From: an uncultured Collinsella sp.
GTDB lineage: Bacteria > Actinomycetota > Coriobacteriia > Coriobacteriales > Coriobacteriaceae
NCBI GenBank assembly: GCA_902493985.1
Contig: CABURR010000017.1
Coordinates: 1-39,096, forward strand
Length of the DNA: 39,096 nucleotides
Direction of reading: 5' to 3'
Shown: piece after piece, positions 16,109-24,402 of the stretch
How positions within the stretch are numbered: position 1 is the stretch's first letter
Layout: every line of letters starts with the position of its first letter
Notes under the pieces: model-generated
What the model saw: the letters and a program-made list of their open reading frames with translations, nothing else
What the model was told of the DNA's origin: nothing
Database searches by the model: none
Translations under genes and position numbers: made by a program

Positions 16109-16218
16109 GCGCGAGGGCTTTCAGCTGTGTCCGCACGACATGTGACACTTACCCTGCCGTCCTACTCTGCCGCGGCGGTATGAATTTGAACAACGACCCT
16201 CTAAGGAGTTCGCTACCA

Positions 16219-16458
16219 ATGAGTGACAACATAAAACAACTCGTAAAGAAGGGCGTAAAGGGCGCGGGGCCGTGCCTCGCACTGTGCTTTGCCGGCGCAG
16301 TGGTCGCGCTGCTGGCTGCTTTGGGGCCGTTCGACGTGCTCCGAAGTGCCAGTTCTCTGCATGTTTGCATGGCCCTCGCCGGTGCCATGATGACCGGCGG
16401 CGTGCTCGATCTGGTCTTTTGGGTGTTTGACCCGTTTGGATGGAAGAACGAGGGGTAA
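16219..16458 (+). CDS. Small two-helix membrane protein
   Basis: This is a 79-residue protein with a basic N-terminus (NIKQLVKKGVKG) and two hydrophobic segments (about 19-38, CLALCFAGAVVALLAALGPF; about 48-70, MALAGAMMTGGVLDLVFWVF), ending in FGWKNEG. I recognise no family. The ATG at 16219 has AAGGAG 10 bases upstream; an in-frame ATG at 16180 would add 13 polar residues and lacks a ribosome site. It may be cotranscribed with the phosphoesterase 85 bases downstream. Confidence 0.65.
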   Translation: MSDNIKQLVKKGVKGAGPCLALCFAGAVVALLAALGPFDVLRSASSLHVCMALAGAMMTGGVLDLVFWVFDPFGWKNEG

Positions 16459-16543
16459 GCCCTAAGGGATGGAAGGACTGGAACGGTTGGCTTAATGATC
16501 GTGCAGAATGTGGGCTAGCGACTTACAGGGAAGTGGTGATCCG

Positions 16544-17269
16544 ATGACGGTCTATGTGACGGGCGATATTCACAGCGGCCTCGACATGCAAAAGCTGCGC
16601 GACTGGGATCTTGGGGATAGTCTGACGAGTGACGACTATCTCATCGTCGCCGGCGACTTTGGCTTTCCCTGGGATTTTTCTGCCGAGGAGTGCGCCGATA
16701 TCGCCTGGCTGGAGTCGCGCCCCTATACCGTGCTGTTCGTCGACGGCAACCACGAGCGTTTCGATCACTGGGCGGAGCGCCCCATGGAGTTGTGGCACGG
16801 TGGGCTGACGCAGCGCCTGTCGGATACCTCTCCCATACGGCGCCTGACGCGTGGCGAGGTTTTTGAACTCGACGGCTCAACGATCTTTACCATGGGCGGC
16901 GCCACGAGCGTGGATAAAGAATACCGCATTCCGTATTCCAGCTGGTGGCCGCAGGAACTGCCGGACGAGCGCAACTTTGAGGAAGCGCGGGCAAAGCTCG
17001 ACAACGTGGGTTGGAAGGTCGACTACATGATCACCCACACCTGCTCTACGCGCATGCTTTCGCCCACGCTCTATCCAGCGCCCGGCTGGAATTGTCCCTC
17101 CGTTGATCGGCTTACGGCATTTTTCGATGAGCTGGAAGACCGCTTGGACTACAAGCGCTGGTACTACGGGCATTTTCATCGGGATACCAACCCGGCCGAG
17201 CGTCACACCGTGCTCTACGACTGCATCGTTCTCTTGGGCGACGAACTCCAGCCCTGGGATGTTGCGTAG
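16544..17269 (+). CDS. Calcineurin-like metallophosphoesterase
   Basis: The 241-residue protein has the full set of calcineurin-like motifs: TGDIHSG near residue 6, AGDFGFP near 37, DGNHERFDHW near 66, ITHTC near 162 and YGHFHRD near 207. It uses two metal ions to hydrolyse phosphate esters; the subgroup resembles cytosolic protein- or nucleotide-phosphatases often found in Firmicutes and Actinobacteria genomes and phages. The substrate is unknown. The ATG at 16544 gives a start four residues before the first strand; a longer frame from 16508 lacks homology-like sequence. Confidence 0.88.
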   Translation: MTVYVTGDIHSGLDMQKLRDWDLGDSLTSDDYLIVAGDFGFPWDFSAEECADIAWLESRPYTVLFVDGNHERFDHWAERPMELWHGGLTQRLSDTSPIRRLTRGEVFELDGSTIFTMGGATSVDKEYRIPYSSWWPQELPDERNFEEARAKLDNVGWKVDYMITHTCSTRMLSPTLYPAPGWNCPSVDRLTAFFDELEDRLDYKRWYYGHFHRDTNPAERHTVLYDCIVLLGDELQPWDVA

Positions 17270-17284
17270 AGGCGGGGTGGCTGG

Positions 17285-18286
17285 CTACTCGACCGTTACA
17301 GTGATGTTCTCCCGATGCGCGCGGATGACGTCCCAGCTAAAGTGCTCGACCAGCTGCTCGGCGGTACGCGGCGTGGTGTCCGACGCGATGCCTGTTTGCC
17401 CGGCGAGCCAGCCCAGCAGCGCCTCGGGCGTGCCAAAGCGAGCGCGGAGTTCGCCCAGGTCCAGATCGCGGTCGCGCTTGGAAAGGCGGCGGCCGTCCGG
17501 TGACATGAGCAGCGGAATGTGCGCGTAGTGCGGCGTGGGCAGTCCCAGTAGATGCTGCAGGTAGATTTGGCGGGGCGTGGAACCAAGCAGGTCACATCCG
17601 CGCACGACCTCGGTGACGCCCATGGCAGCGTCGTCGACCACCACGGCCAGCTGATAGGCAAAAACACCATCGCTGCGGCGCACCAAAAAGTCGCCGCACT
17701 CGGTGGCGAGCGCCTCGCATTGGGCACCATACGTGCGGTCCACGAATTCGATCACATCGTCTGCGAGGTCGTCGACGACGGGCACGCGCAGGCGCGTGGC
17801 CGGAGCGCGCAGGATGCTGCGGCGGGCAACCTCTTCGGCAGAAAGGCCTCGGCAGGCGCCGCGATAGATGGGTGTGCCGTCGCTCGCGTGCGGTGCGCTC
17901 GCGGCGTGGAGTTCGGCGCGCGTGCAAAAGCAGGGATAGGTGAGGCCGACGTCTTGCAGCTGGTGCAGGGCGTCCTCGTACAGGTCCAGGCGATCGTGCT
18001 GGTAGTAGGGGCCTTCGTCCCACTCAAGCCCCAGCCAAGCTAGGTCGTCAATCAATTGGGCGGCAAGTTCCGGGCGCTTGCAGCGATCGTCCAGGTCCTC
18101 GATGCGCAGTACGATGCTGCCGCCTTGGCTGCGGGCCGAAAGCCACGCGCACAGGCAGCTGAACACGTTGCCCAGATGCATGCGGCCCGAGGGCGACGGG
18201 GCAAAACGGCCCACGACGGGGGTGGGTTCTGCCGTTGCCGGTGCGTCCGCGGCGTGTGTTGCTATGTTGCGTGCGTTGATATCCAT
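17285..18286 (-). CDS. gluQ: Glutamyl-Q tRNA(Asp) synthetase
   Basis: The 333-residue protein is a truncated glutamyl-tRNA synthetase paralogue that attaches glutamate to queuosine in tRNA-Asp. Visible features are VGRFAPSPSGRMHLGN (HIGH-like HLGN, 37-40), RIEDLDDR, and the GluQRS zinc site Cys119, Cys121, Tyr141 and Cys145. WDEGPYYQ and RRLSKRD in place of KMSKS are also present. It lacks the anticodon-binding domain of GluRS, as expected. The ATG at 18286 is chosen because a TATACT hexamer lies only 7 bases upstream, leaving no room for a longer frame and implying a leaderless or nearly leaderless transcript. No ribosome site is seen. Confidence 0.93.
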   Translation of the reverse strand: MDINARNIATHAADAPATAEPTPVVGRFAPSPSGRMHLGNVFSCLCAWLSARSQGGSIVLRIEDLDDRCKRPELAAQLIDDLAWLGLEWDEGPYYQHDRLDLYEDALHQLQDVGLTYPCFCTRAELHAASAPHASDGTPIYRGACRGLSAEEVARRSILRAPATRLRVPVVDDLADDVIEFVDRTYGAQCEALATECGDFLVRRSDGVFAYQLAVVVDDAAMGVTEVVRGCDLLGSTPRQIYLQHLLGLPTPHYAHIPLLMSPDGRRLSKRDRDLDLGELRARFGTPEALLGWLAGQTGIASDTTPRTAEQLVEHFSWDVIRAHRENITVTVE

Positions 18287-18293
18287 GCGGACG

Positions 18294-18299
18294 AGTATA
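18294..18299 (-). promoter_or_regulatory. -10 element of gluQ, leaderless configuration
   Basis: TATACT on the minus strand ends 7 bases before the gluQ ATG, so transcription would start at or next to the A of the start codon. The -35 region is weak. Confidence 0.5.
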
Positions 18300-18370
18300 G
18301 CGCGGGAGGTGGGGAGGCACCGACTCGACAGCTCGATCGCGCCCGCCAGCCAACCCCTCAAACGACAGAA

Positions 18371-18400
18371 ACCCCGGCAGCTCTTCGCAACTGCCGGGGT
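18371..18400 (-). repeat. Perfect 10-base-stem hairpin upstream of gluQ
   Basis: Arms accccggcag (18371-18380) and ctgccggggt (18391-18400) enclose a 10-base loop. On the minus strand the stem is followed by TTCTGTCGTTT, a weak T-rich tail, so it could end a leftward transcript made upstream of gluQ. Confidence 0.55.
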
Positions 18401-18662
18401 CTCCGCGGAAAAGGGGGACATGATCCTCAAGCGAACGGCAAAGGGGCAAACCGTTTTCGCTCAACTGCTTTATGCCCCTCGGTTGGCGGCTCAATCAACG
18501 CGTGCCGCGCCCACACAAAGCCGCTACACCTGTGATGGAGCTATGAAGTGGTATCTATTGCCGGAGCGGGACTCGGCCAAAGAGCGTCCCAAACGACAAA
18601 TTTGTTGCTGTCCGTCGGTTCAACTCAATGACCCGTTTTCCTCCGTCTCCAATAGTTCATTT

Positions 18663-18719
18663 TCTAGGTGCCGGGCGCGGGCGTGACTTTTGTCCCAATT
18701 GACGCCCCGCTTGCCTAGA
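18663..18719. repeat. Imperfect long hairpin upstream of the DUF2207 gene
   Basis: Outer arms tctagg (18663-18668) and cctaga (18714-18719) and inner arms gcgggcgt (18677-18684) and acgccccgc (18702-18710, one bulge) nest around a 17-base loop. Confidence 0.55.
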
Positions 18720-18787
18720 CGGTCGTGTCGTACGCTCGCAAACGTGGGACAATAACGCTGTTGGTACCACAGACAAAGGATGTGCCT

Positions 18788-20731
18788 ATGAACACCCTCG
18801 CCGCCAAAGTCAGCCGGCAGTGCCACCTGTTTGCGCGATTCGCTTCCGTCTGCGTGCTCGTCACGCTTGCGTTGTTGCTGCTGCCTGTTGCCGCGCACGC
18901 CGACGGCTACTCCATGACCCAAACCTACATCAGTGCCACGGTTGAGGCCGATGGATCGCTGACCGTTGTCGAGGGACGCCAGTTTGATTTCGACGACGAC
19001 ATCAACGGCGTGTTTTGGGAGATCAATACGGGCACCAACCAGCAGGGCGGCACGGCGGGCGTCGATGTGCTGAGTGTCGAGGAAGAGGACACCGCGTTTA
19101 ACAAAGTCGATAGCGCGAACAAGGGCGATTCTGGCGTCTACACGGTCGAGCAGGCCGGTGACGGCGTAAGGATTAAGGTGTTCAGCCCCCACGAGAGCAG
19201 CGACAGCGCGATCTATTACGTGAGCTACACCATGACCGGTGCGGTTATGAACTGGGCCGATACCGCCGAGCTCTACTGGAAGTTCGTGGGCGACGGCTGG
19301 TCTGCGGATTCCGACGATGTCGAGATGGAAGTGCGCTTCGCAAATGCCGCTGCCGGGACGGCGGCCGTCAAAGGCGATAACTTCCGCGCATGGGGCCACG
19401 GTCCGCTGACGGGCGACGTGTCGCTCGATGAGGACGAGCCCATGGTCACCTATACCATTCCCTGCGTGCATCAGGGCGAATTCGCCGAGGCACGCATCAC
19501 CTTCCCCAGCGACTGGGTGCCGCAGCTTGCCGCCTCGGGTGAAGAGCGCATGTCAACGATCCTGAGCGAAGAGAAGGAATGGGCCGACGAAGCTAACGCC
19601 CGCCGCGCTCACGCTCGCATGATTGCCAATGCACTTGCCGTGCTAAGTGTTGTTGCGGCGGTGGCCTTTACCGGCACAATCGTTATGCTCAAGCTGCGCC
19701 GCCGCAAGCCCAAGCCGCTTTTCCAGGACGAATATTTCCGCGATGTGCCCTCGGCCGACCATCCCGCCGTGCTTTCGGCCCTCATGAGTTGGAACGAGGT
19801 GCCCGATCAGGCATATATCGCCACGCTCATGAAGCTCACTGACGACCGTGTGATCAAGCTGGAGCAGGCGACCGTGACCAAGGCCAAAAAGGGTCTGTTG
19901 GGGCGTGAAAAAGAAGAGCAGACGTATCGCGTGACGGTGAGTGATGCGGGCTGGAAGTCGGCCAAGGGCATTGACCACATGGTGCTCAAGGTCTTCTTTG
20001 CCGGTGCTAAGCCTGACGAGAACGGCGATCGCTCGCGCACGTTCGACGAGCTGCAGCACTACGTCAAGCAGCACGCTACACCCGTGGGTGATAAGCTCGA
20101 GGACTATCAGAACACCGTTAAGGGCAAGCTGGCCGATAGCGAGTACGTTGCCTCGGACGGCATTGTTGCAATGGTGTTTTGCCTGGTTCTTGGTATCCTG
20201 ATTGCCTTTGTTCCCGTGGGATCCATCTTCTTTACCGATGGCGCACAGGCGAACATTACCGCCGCGGTTATCTCGGTGCCGATTGTGCTGGTGGGTATCG
20301 GCGTGGGCCTTACGTTTCGCCGCTTTACGCCGGAGGGCGCCGAGGTGGCGGCTCGCTGCAAGGCGCTCAAGCATTGGCTCGAGGATTTCACACGCCTAAA
20401 GGAAGCCGTCCCGGGCGATCTGGTGCTGTGGAACAAGCTGCTGGTGATGGGCGTGGCGCTGGGTGTTTCCAAGGAAGTGCTGCGACAGCTGGCCGAGGCC
20501 GTGCCGCCCGAGGTGCGCGAGGCCGACGGCTTCTACGACAATTATCCCTGCTACTGGTGGTACTACCATCATTACGGTATCGAGTCTCCGCTCGATTCGT
20601 TCGATGACGTGTATCACGAGAGCATCCGTGAGCTGGCGTCGAGCTCCGACAGCTCGAGCGGCGGCGGAGGCGGTGGCTTCTCGGGCGGCGGAGGCGGCGG
20701 CGTCGGCGGAGGCGGCGGCGGAACGTTCTAG
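18788..20731 (+). CDS. DUF2207-type membrane protein with Gly-rich tail
   Basis: The 647-residue protein starts with a signal peptide (hydrophobic 20-36, cleavage likely after AHA) and an extracytoplasmic beta-rich domain (about 38-275) with SATVEADGSLTVVEGRQFDF, INGVFWEINTG and a later MNWADTAELYWKFVGDGW, the hallmarks of DUF2207. Membrane helices follow near 280-302 and as a pair near 458-510. Between and after them are cytoplasmic segments, and the protein ends in a Ser/Gly run (SSGGGGGGFSGGGGGG). Such proteins (YciQ-like) have no established function. AAAGGA lies 7 bases before the chosen ATG. The gene is monocistronic, ending at the terminator at 20747. Confidence 0.9.
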   Translation: MNTLAAKVSRQCHLFARFASVCVLVTLALLLLPVAAHADGYSMTQTYISATVEADGSLTVVEGRQFDFDDDINGVFWEINTGTNQQGGTAGVDVLSVEEEDTAFNKVDSANKGDSGVYTVEQAGDGVRIKVFSPHESSDSAIYYVSYTMTGAVMNWADTAELYWKFVGDGWSADSDDVEMEVRFANAAAGTAAVKGDNFRAWGHGPLTGDVSLDEDEPMVTYTIPCVHQGEFAEARITFPSDWVPQLAASGEERMSTILSEEKEWADEANARRAHARMIANALAVLSVVAAVAFTGTIVMLKLRRRKPKPLFQDEYFRDVPSADHPAVLSALMSWNEVPDQAYIATLMKLTDDRVIKLEQATVTKAKKGLLGREKEEQTYRVTVSDAGWKSAKGIDHMVLKVFFAGAKPDENGDRSRTFDELQHYVKQHATPVGDKLEDYQNTVKGKLADSEYVASDGIVAMVFCLVLGILIAFVPVGSIFFTDGAQANITAAVISVPIVLVGIGVGLTFRRFTPEGAEVAARCKALKHWLEDFTRLKEAVPGDLVLWNKLLVMGVALGVSKEVLRQLAEAVPPEVREADGFYDNYPCYWWYYHHYGIESPLDSFDDVYHESIRELASSSDSSSGGGGGGFSGGGGGGVGGGGGGTF

Positions 20732-20746
20732 CGCGCTCTGATTTTT

Positions 20747-20791
20747 GGGATGGATCTTCTCCGGCGACTGCCGACGGATCCATCCCATTTT
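20747..20791 (+). terminator. Intrinsic terminator after the DUF2207 gene
   Basis: Perfect arms gggatggatc (20747-20756) and gatccatccc (20777-20786), followed by atttttat. Confidence 0.92.
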
Positions 20792-20808
20792 TATGCGCTA
20801 CCTACGAA

Positions 20809-20842
20809 GGCTGTCCCCAGCGACTAATCACTGGGGACAGCC
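20809..20842. repeat. Perfect 12-base-stem palindrome (ctgtccccag type)
   Basis: Arms ggctgtccccag (20809-20820) and its exact complement (20831-20842) enclose 10 bases. No T-run lies on either side, so it is not a classical terminator although it sits between convergent genes. It looks like a dispersed palindromic repeat unit. Confidence 0.8.
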
Positions 20843-20869
20843 CTAAATGACTAGGTATGGCTGCCAGGT

Positions 20870-21511
20870 TTAGGCTGTTAGGTCGAGTTCGTAGAGGAAG
20901 CTTTCGCGCGGCATGTCGTGGCGGCGCTCTTCGCGGTTGGCGCGGTGCGTGGCCGTGCGCTTAAAGCCGTGCAGCTCGTAGAACTTCCACGAGCAGTTGG
21001 AGTCGGTGTACAGGTGCGCCCTCGTCGCTCCAAGCGAGGATAGGTGCGAGACCGCGGCATCGAGCAGAACCGTGCCAACGCCCAGGCCATGGACATCGCG
21101 ATCCACGGCAAGCAGCGTGACCTCGTTGTCGTGCGGCAACGGGCTGCTCTCGAGCAGGCGGTTGTTGGTTCGGATGGTTGCGCGCACAAACGAGAGATAC
21201 TCGGCGCACGCATCGGGCTCTAGCTCACGCATCTGCGATAGCAGCGCGCGTTCGGTATCCATCCAATGCTCGTTGATAGTGACGCCGGAGTTCTGTCCTG
21301 CGCGTGCAAGTGCAATGCCGCGCGCCTCGCCGTCAATCACCGCAACCTGCGAAAACGTCGATGACGAAAGGCAATAGGCGAGGTCGCACGCGGCCTCGAG
21401 GCGGTTGTACTCATCGTTATCCGAATTATTATGCCAAAGCTGCTGCAGAATCAGCGCGATGGCGTCGAAGTCTTCGGTATCAAACGGTCGGTAGAGAACC
21501 CGCGAGACCAT
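20870..21511 (-). CDS. GNAT-family N-acetyltransferase
   Basis: The 213-residue protein has the GNAT core in its C-terminal half: VTLLAVDRDVHGLGVGTVLL contains the acetyl-CoA pyrophosphate loop (R/Q-x-x-G-x-G/A form, here HGLGVGT), followed by LGATRAHLYTDSNCSWKFYELHGFKR with the characteristic Asn and Tyr of motif B. The N-terminal 100 residues are helical and less conserved. It transfers an acetyl group from acetyl-CoA to an amine; the substrate is unknown. AAAGAGG precedes the ATG. It is transcribed towards the DUF2207 gene and away from purH. Confidence 0.88.
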   Translation of the reverse strand: MVSRVLYRPFDTEDFDAIALILQQLWHNNSDNDEYNRLEAACDLAYCLSSSTFSQVAVIDGEARGIALARAGQNSGVTINEHWMDTERALLSQMRELEPDACAEYLSFVRATIRTNNRLLESSPLPHDNEVTLLAVDRDVHGLGVGTVLLDAAVSHLSSLGATRAHLYTDSNCSWKFYELHGFKRTATHRANREERRHDMPRESFLYELDLTA

Positions 21512-21788
21512 GGTGCCTCTTTCTTTTGCGGATGCATATCGAGCACAGTTCTACCACGCCATTGGCATCAAATTATGGTGCCCCTGTGTTCCATGAACTC
21601 ACCGTGCCCAGCGCCGTGCCCATCCCCTCCGCTCGCAAACTTTTTCTGCACATGCGCCCGTTGCGGGGTGCATCGATGCGCTCGATGCGCTACATTAAAT
21701 CAGTATTTTCAATGCCGCTGCGCGAGCGCTGCAGATCGACGTATCACCGACTCACAGAGCACGGCGGCGTACCAGACAGGAGGACTGC

Positions 21789-23396
21789 ATGGGATCTGAT
21801 GTGAAGATCGCACGCGCGTTGATCTCGGTTACCGATAAGACGGGCGTCGTCGATTTCGCACGGACGCTGGTCGATGACTTTGGCGTCGAGATCATCTCTA
21901 CGGGCGGCACGGCTCGTGCCATCGAGGACGCGGGCGTTCCCGTAACCCCCATCGAGGAGTTCACGGGCTATCCCGAGATGATGGACGGCCGCGTTAAGAC
22001 CCTGCACCCCAAGGTTCACGGCGCGCTGCTGGCCCGCCGCGATTCCGAGCAGCACATGCAGGAGGCCGCTCAGCACGGCATTAAGCTGATCGACCTGGTC
22101 GTCGTCAACCTGTACGAGTTCGAGAAGACCGTCGCCAACCCCGAGGTCACCTTCGCGGACGCCATCGAGCACATCGACATCGGTGGCCCCTCCATGCTGC
22201 GCTCTGCCGCCAAGAACGCCGCGAGCGTTACCGTCATTTCCGACCCTGCCGACTATGATGCCGTCCTGGCCGAGATGCACGAGACCGGTGGCTGCACCAC
22301 GCTTTCCACCCGTCGTCGCCTGCAGGTGAAGGTCTACCAGACCACCGCCGCCTACGATACGGCTATCTCCCGTTGGCTTGCCGCCCAGGCAAGCGACGTG
22401 GCGGACACTTCTGCCAAGCTCGAGATTTCGCTGGAGAAGGTCGACGACCTGCGCTATGGCGAGAACCCGCAGCAGAAAGCCACAGTCTATCGCTTTGCCG
22501 AGGGCTGCGAGAACACCGCGAGCTCGCAGTTCCCGCTCGTTGGCTCCGAGCAGATCCAGGGCAAGCCGCTCAGCTACAACAACTATCTGGATGCCGACGC
22601 CGCCTGGAACCTGGTCCGCGAGTTCGACGAGCCGGCCTGCGTGATCCTCAAGCACCAGAACCCCTGCGGTTCTGCCGTTGCCGAGGACATCACGGCTGCC
22701 TACGACCGCGCCTTCGCCTGCGATCCCAAGAGCGCCTTTGGCGGCATCATCGCCTGCAACCGCGAGGTTCCCTATGAGCTGGTTGAGCACTTTGCCGATC
22801 AGAACAAGCAGTTCGTCGAGGTTATCATCGCCCCGAGCTACACTGCCGAGGCGCTCGAGCGTATGGCCAAGCGCCCCAACCTGCGCGTGCTGGCCACCGG
22901 CGGCGTGGACCACGGCGCCCAGGTGGAGCTGCGCTCCATCGACGGCGGCATGCTGGTGCAGGAAGTCGACCATGTGACCGAGGATCCCGCAACCTTTACG
23001 TTCCCCACCGACCGCAAGCCCACCGACGCCGAGATGGCCGAGCTCGAGTTTGCCTGGAAGGTCTGCAAGGGCGTTAAGTCCAACGCCATCCTGGTCTCCA
23101 AGGGCAAGGCCGGCATTGGCATGGGCCCGGGTCAGCCTAACCGCGTTGACTCCGCACTGCTTGCCTGCGAGCGTGCCGAGGACTTCTGCGAGCGCGAGGG
23201 CGTGGAGAAGGGCGGCTTTGCCTGTGCAAGCGACGCGTTCTTCCCGTTCCGCGACAATGTCGACGTGCTTGCTGCACACGGCGTGACCTGCATCATTCAG
23301 CCCGGCGGCTCCAAGCGCGACGATGAGAGCATCCAGGCCTGCAATGAGCATGGCATCGCGATGGTCTTTACGGGTGCCAGGCATTTCCGCCACTAA
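21789..23396 (+). CDS. purH: Bifunctional AICAR formyltransferase / IMP cyclohydrolase
   Basis: PurH performs the last two steps of de novo IMP synthesis. The 535-residue length is standard. The N-terminal cyclohydrolase (MGS-like) domain shows ARALISVTDKTGVVDFART, ISTGGTARAIEDAG and GRVKTLHPKVHGALLARRD. The formyltransferase domain shows LRYGENPQQKATVYR, the KHQNPCGSAVA block with its catalytic Lys-His, SAFGGIIACNR, and FFPFRDNVD near the end. GGAGGACTGC precedes the ATG. No other pur genes are adjacent. About 280 bases precede the gene after GNAT, with a directly repeated tcgatgcgc near 21673-21690, but no purine riboswitch is recognisable. Confidence 0.99.
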   Translation: MGSDVKIARALISVTDKTGVVDFARTLVDDFGVEIISTGGTARAIEDAGVPVTPIEEFTGYPEMMDGRVKTLHPKVHGALLARRDSEQHMQEAAQHGIKLIDLVVVNLYEFEKTVANPEVTFADAIEHIDIGGPSMLRSAAKNAASVTVISDPADYDAVLAEMHETGGCTTLSTRRRLQVKVYQTTAAYDTAISRWLAAQASDVADTSAKLEISLEKVDDLRYGENPQQKATVYRFAEGCENTASSQFPLVGSEQIQGKPLSYNNYLDADAAWNLVREFDEPACVILKHQNPCGSAVAEDITAAYDRAFACDPKSAFGGIIACNREVPYELVEHFADQNKQFVEVIIAPSYTAEALERMAKRPNLRVLATGGVDHGAQVELRSIDGGMLVQEVDHVTEDPATFTFPTDRKPTDAEMAELEFAWKVCKGVKSNAILVSKGKAGIGMGPGQPNRVDSALLACERAEDFCEREGVEKGGFACASDAFFPFRDNVDVLAAHGVTCIIQPGGSKRDDESIQACNEHGIAMVFTGARHFRH

Positions 23397-23400
23397 TATC

Positions 23401-23540
23401 GTTACGCGGTTTTACCAAATCGCGTAACTGCTCGACGCTGCGCCGGCCCCAAGCACCTCATCTCGCCGCTCAAACCGTCGCTCGCGTACAGAAGTACGCG
23501 TCGCTCCTCTTTCGCGGCGACCTGAGGCACTTGGTGCTGG
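23401..23540. repeat. Nested palindromes after purH
   Basis: A first hairpin (gttacgcg 23401-23408, cgcgtaac 23421-23428) lies directly after the purH stop. A larger structure follows: outer imperfect arms around 23450-23469 and 23514-23533 (about 16 of 20 paired) and an inner perfect stem cgcgtac (23483-23489)/gtacgcg (23494-23500). No T-run follows either one. Confidence 0.6.
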
Positions 23541-23598
23541 CTCGCTGGCTTGTGCTCCACCAGCGGTATTGGCTCGCCCCGAACTAAAGCTATCTATT

Positions 23599-23632
23599 GC
23601 CGTCCGTGCCGGTTGGTGCGGGCGGCTTTTTT
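23599..23632 (+). terminator. Terminator upstream of the unknown 236-residue gene
   Basis: Arms gccgtccgtgcc (23599-23610) and ggtgcgggcggc (23615-23626), including G-U pairs, with a ggtt loop and six T residues. Confidence 0.85.
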
Positions 23633-23641
23633 GGGTATAAC
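23613..23641 (+). promoter_or_regulatory. Promoter embedded in a terminator
   Basis: TTGGTG (23613-23618) and TATAAC (23636-23641) with a 17-base spacer. The -35 lies inside the stem of the preceding terminator, so read-through and initiation share the same bases. It would drive the gene starting at 23674. Confidence 0.6.
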
Positions 23642-23673
23642 GGTGCGGTGTATGTTTTTGAGAAAGGTTGGAT

Positions 23674-24384
23674 ATGGCCGTTGTGGATGATGCCGAGCTG
23701 TTTGGCAATGCCGAGGATCAGCGTGCGTACGAGGACTTTTGCGCCAATCAGGAGGCGGTCGAGAAGTTTACGCTCGACAAGCCCGCGCTTATCTGCCGTT
23801 GGCGCATGTCCAACAAAAAGGTACCCATGCTCAACCGCCACATTCGCGCGCTGTCCGAGCGCCTGGTGCAGGGTGAGCCGCTCACCCATAACATGCTCAG
23901 CTGGGCCAAGCAGCACGTTGAGTGGTCGCTTGCCGAGGGCGACTATACCGCGCACGATGGCGTGCTCATGCTGGTGATCGACGTTAACGGCAACGCCGCC
24001 ATGACGGTGGGGGAGTACGAGCCGCTAACCGATACGTCGGCTAAGGCGCTACGTGCCCGCTCCGCTGAGGCCCGCTCCGAGGCCGACGAAACCGGCGTGG
24101 CGCCCGAGCTGCTCGCCGCCGTCGATAACGGCGAGCTTGCCTTTGTGGCGCCAGCGGACGAGTGCCTGTGCGGCACGGCGACGCTCATCGAGCAGCTGGC
24201 CCAGACCAAGGGCATCCCGGTCACGCGCGTAGACATTCCCGCGCAGCTCAAGGGCGCGCTGTTCCTGGTGAGCGACGAGCACGGCGTGGTCCCCGCTGCC
24301 GAGACGGACGCCGCCGAGGCCGACGCCGCGACGGTCGCCTTCTTTGCCGACGGCTACGAAAAGCTCCGCGCCCGCCGCTCCTAA
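23674..24384 (+). CDS. Protein of unknown function
   Basis: The 236-residue soluble protein is not recognised. It begins MAVVDDAELFGNAEDQRAYE and contains an ICRWRMSNKKVPMLNRHIRA segment and a hydrophobic strand LMLVIDVNGNAAMTVGEYEP. Near the end is LKGALFLVSDEHGVVPA, which faintly recalls the late part of class IV aminotransferases; the catalytic lysine context of that fold is not evident, so I do not assign it. The acidic, Ala-rich stretch near 212-222 is low complexity. GAAAGG lies about 8 bases before the ATG. The gene has its own promoter and faces the PucR-type gene. Confidence 0.75.
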   Translation: MAVVDDAELFGNAEDQRAYEDFCANQEAVEKFTLDKPALICRWRMSNKKVPMLNRHIRALSERLVQGEPLTHNMLSWAKQHVEWSLAEGDYTAHDGVLMLVIDVNGNAAMTVGEYEPLTDTSAKALRARSAEARSEADETGVAPELLAAVDNGELAFVAPADECLCGTATLIEQLAQTKGIPVTRVDIPAQLKGALFLVSDEHGVVPAAETDAAEADAATVAFFADGYEKLRARRS

Positions 24385-24402
24385 CCTCAAGGCGGGGTGG
24401 GC

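Larger units (their letters stand above)
18287..18787. other. 500-base divergent intergenic region with several hairpins
   Basis: No ORF here looks like a gene. Structured elements include the perfect hairpin at 18371-18400, an imperfect palindrome around 18433-18467 and a long hairpin at 18663-18719. A ttgtccca/tgggacaa pair (18690-18697 and 18745-18752) lies near the DUF2207 promoter. The density of hairpins would fit an unannotated small RNA, but no known RNA family is recognised. Confidence 0.5.

Noticed and set aside
20809..20842. Terminator for the GNAT gene
   Set aside because: The stem is perfect but no T-run follows on either strand, so it is listed as a palindromic repeat.
21744..23393. 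549-codon minus-strand frame opposite purH
   Set aside because: It is a Gly/Val/Leu-rich shadow without motifs or ribosome site; purH is unmistakable on the plus strand.
23697..24384. Class IV aminotransferase
   Set aside because: Only one short segment near the C-terminus resembles that family; the catalytic lysine region was not found.
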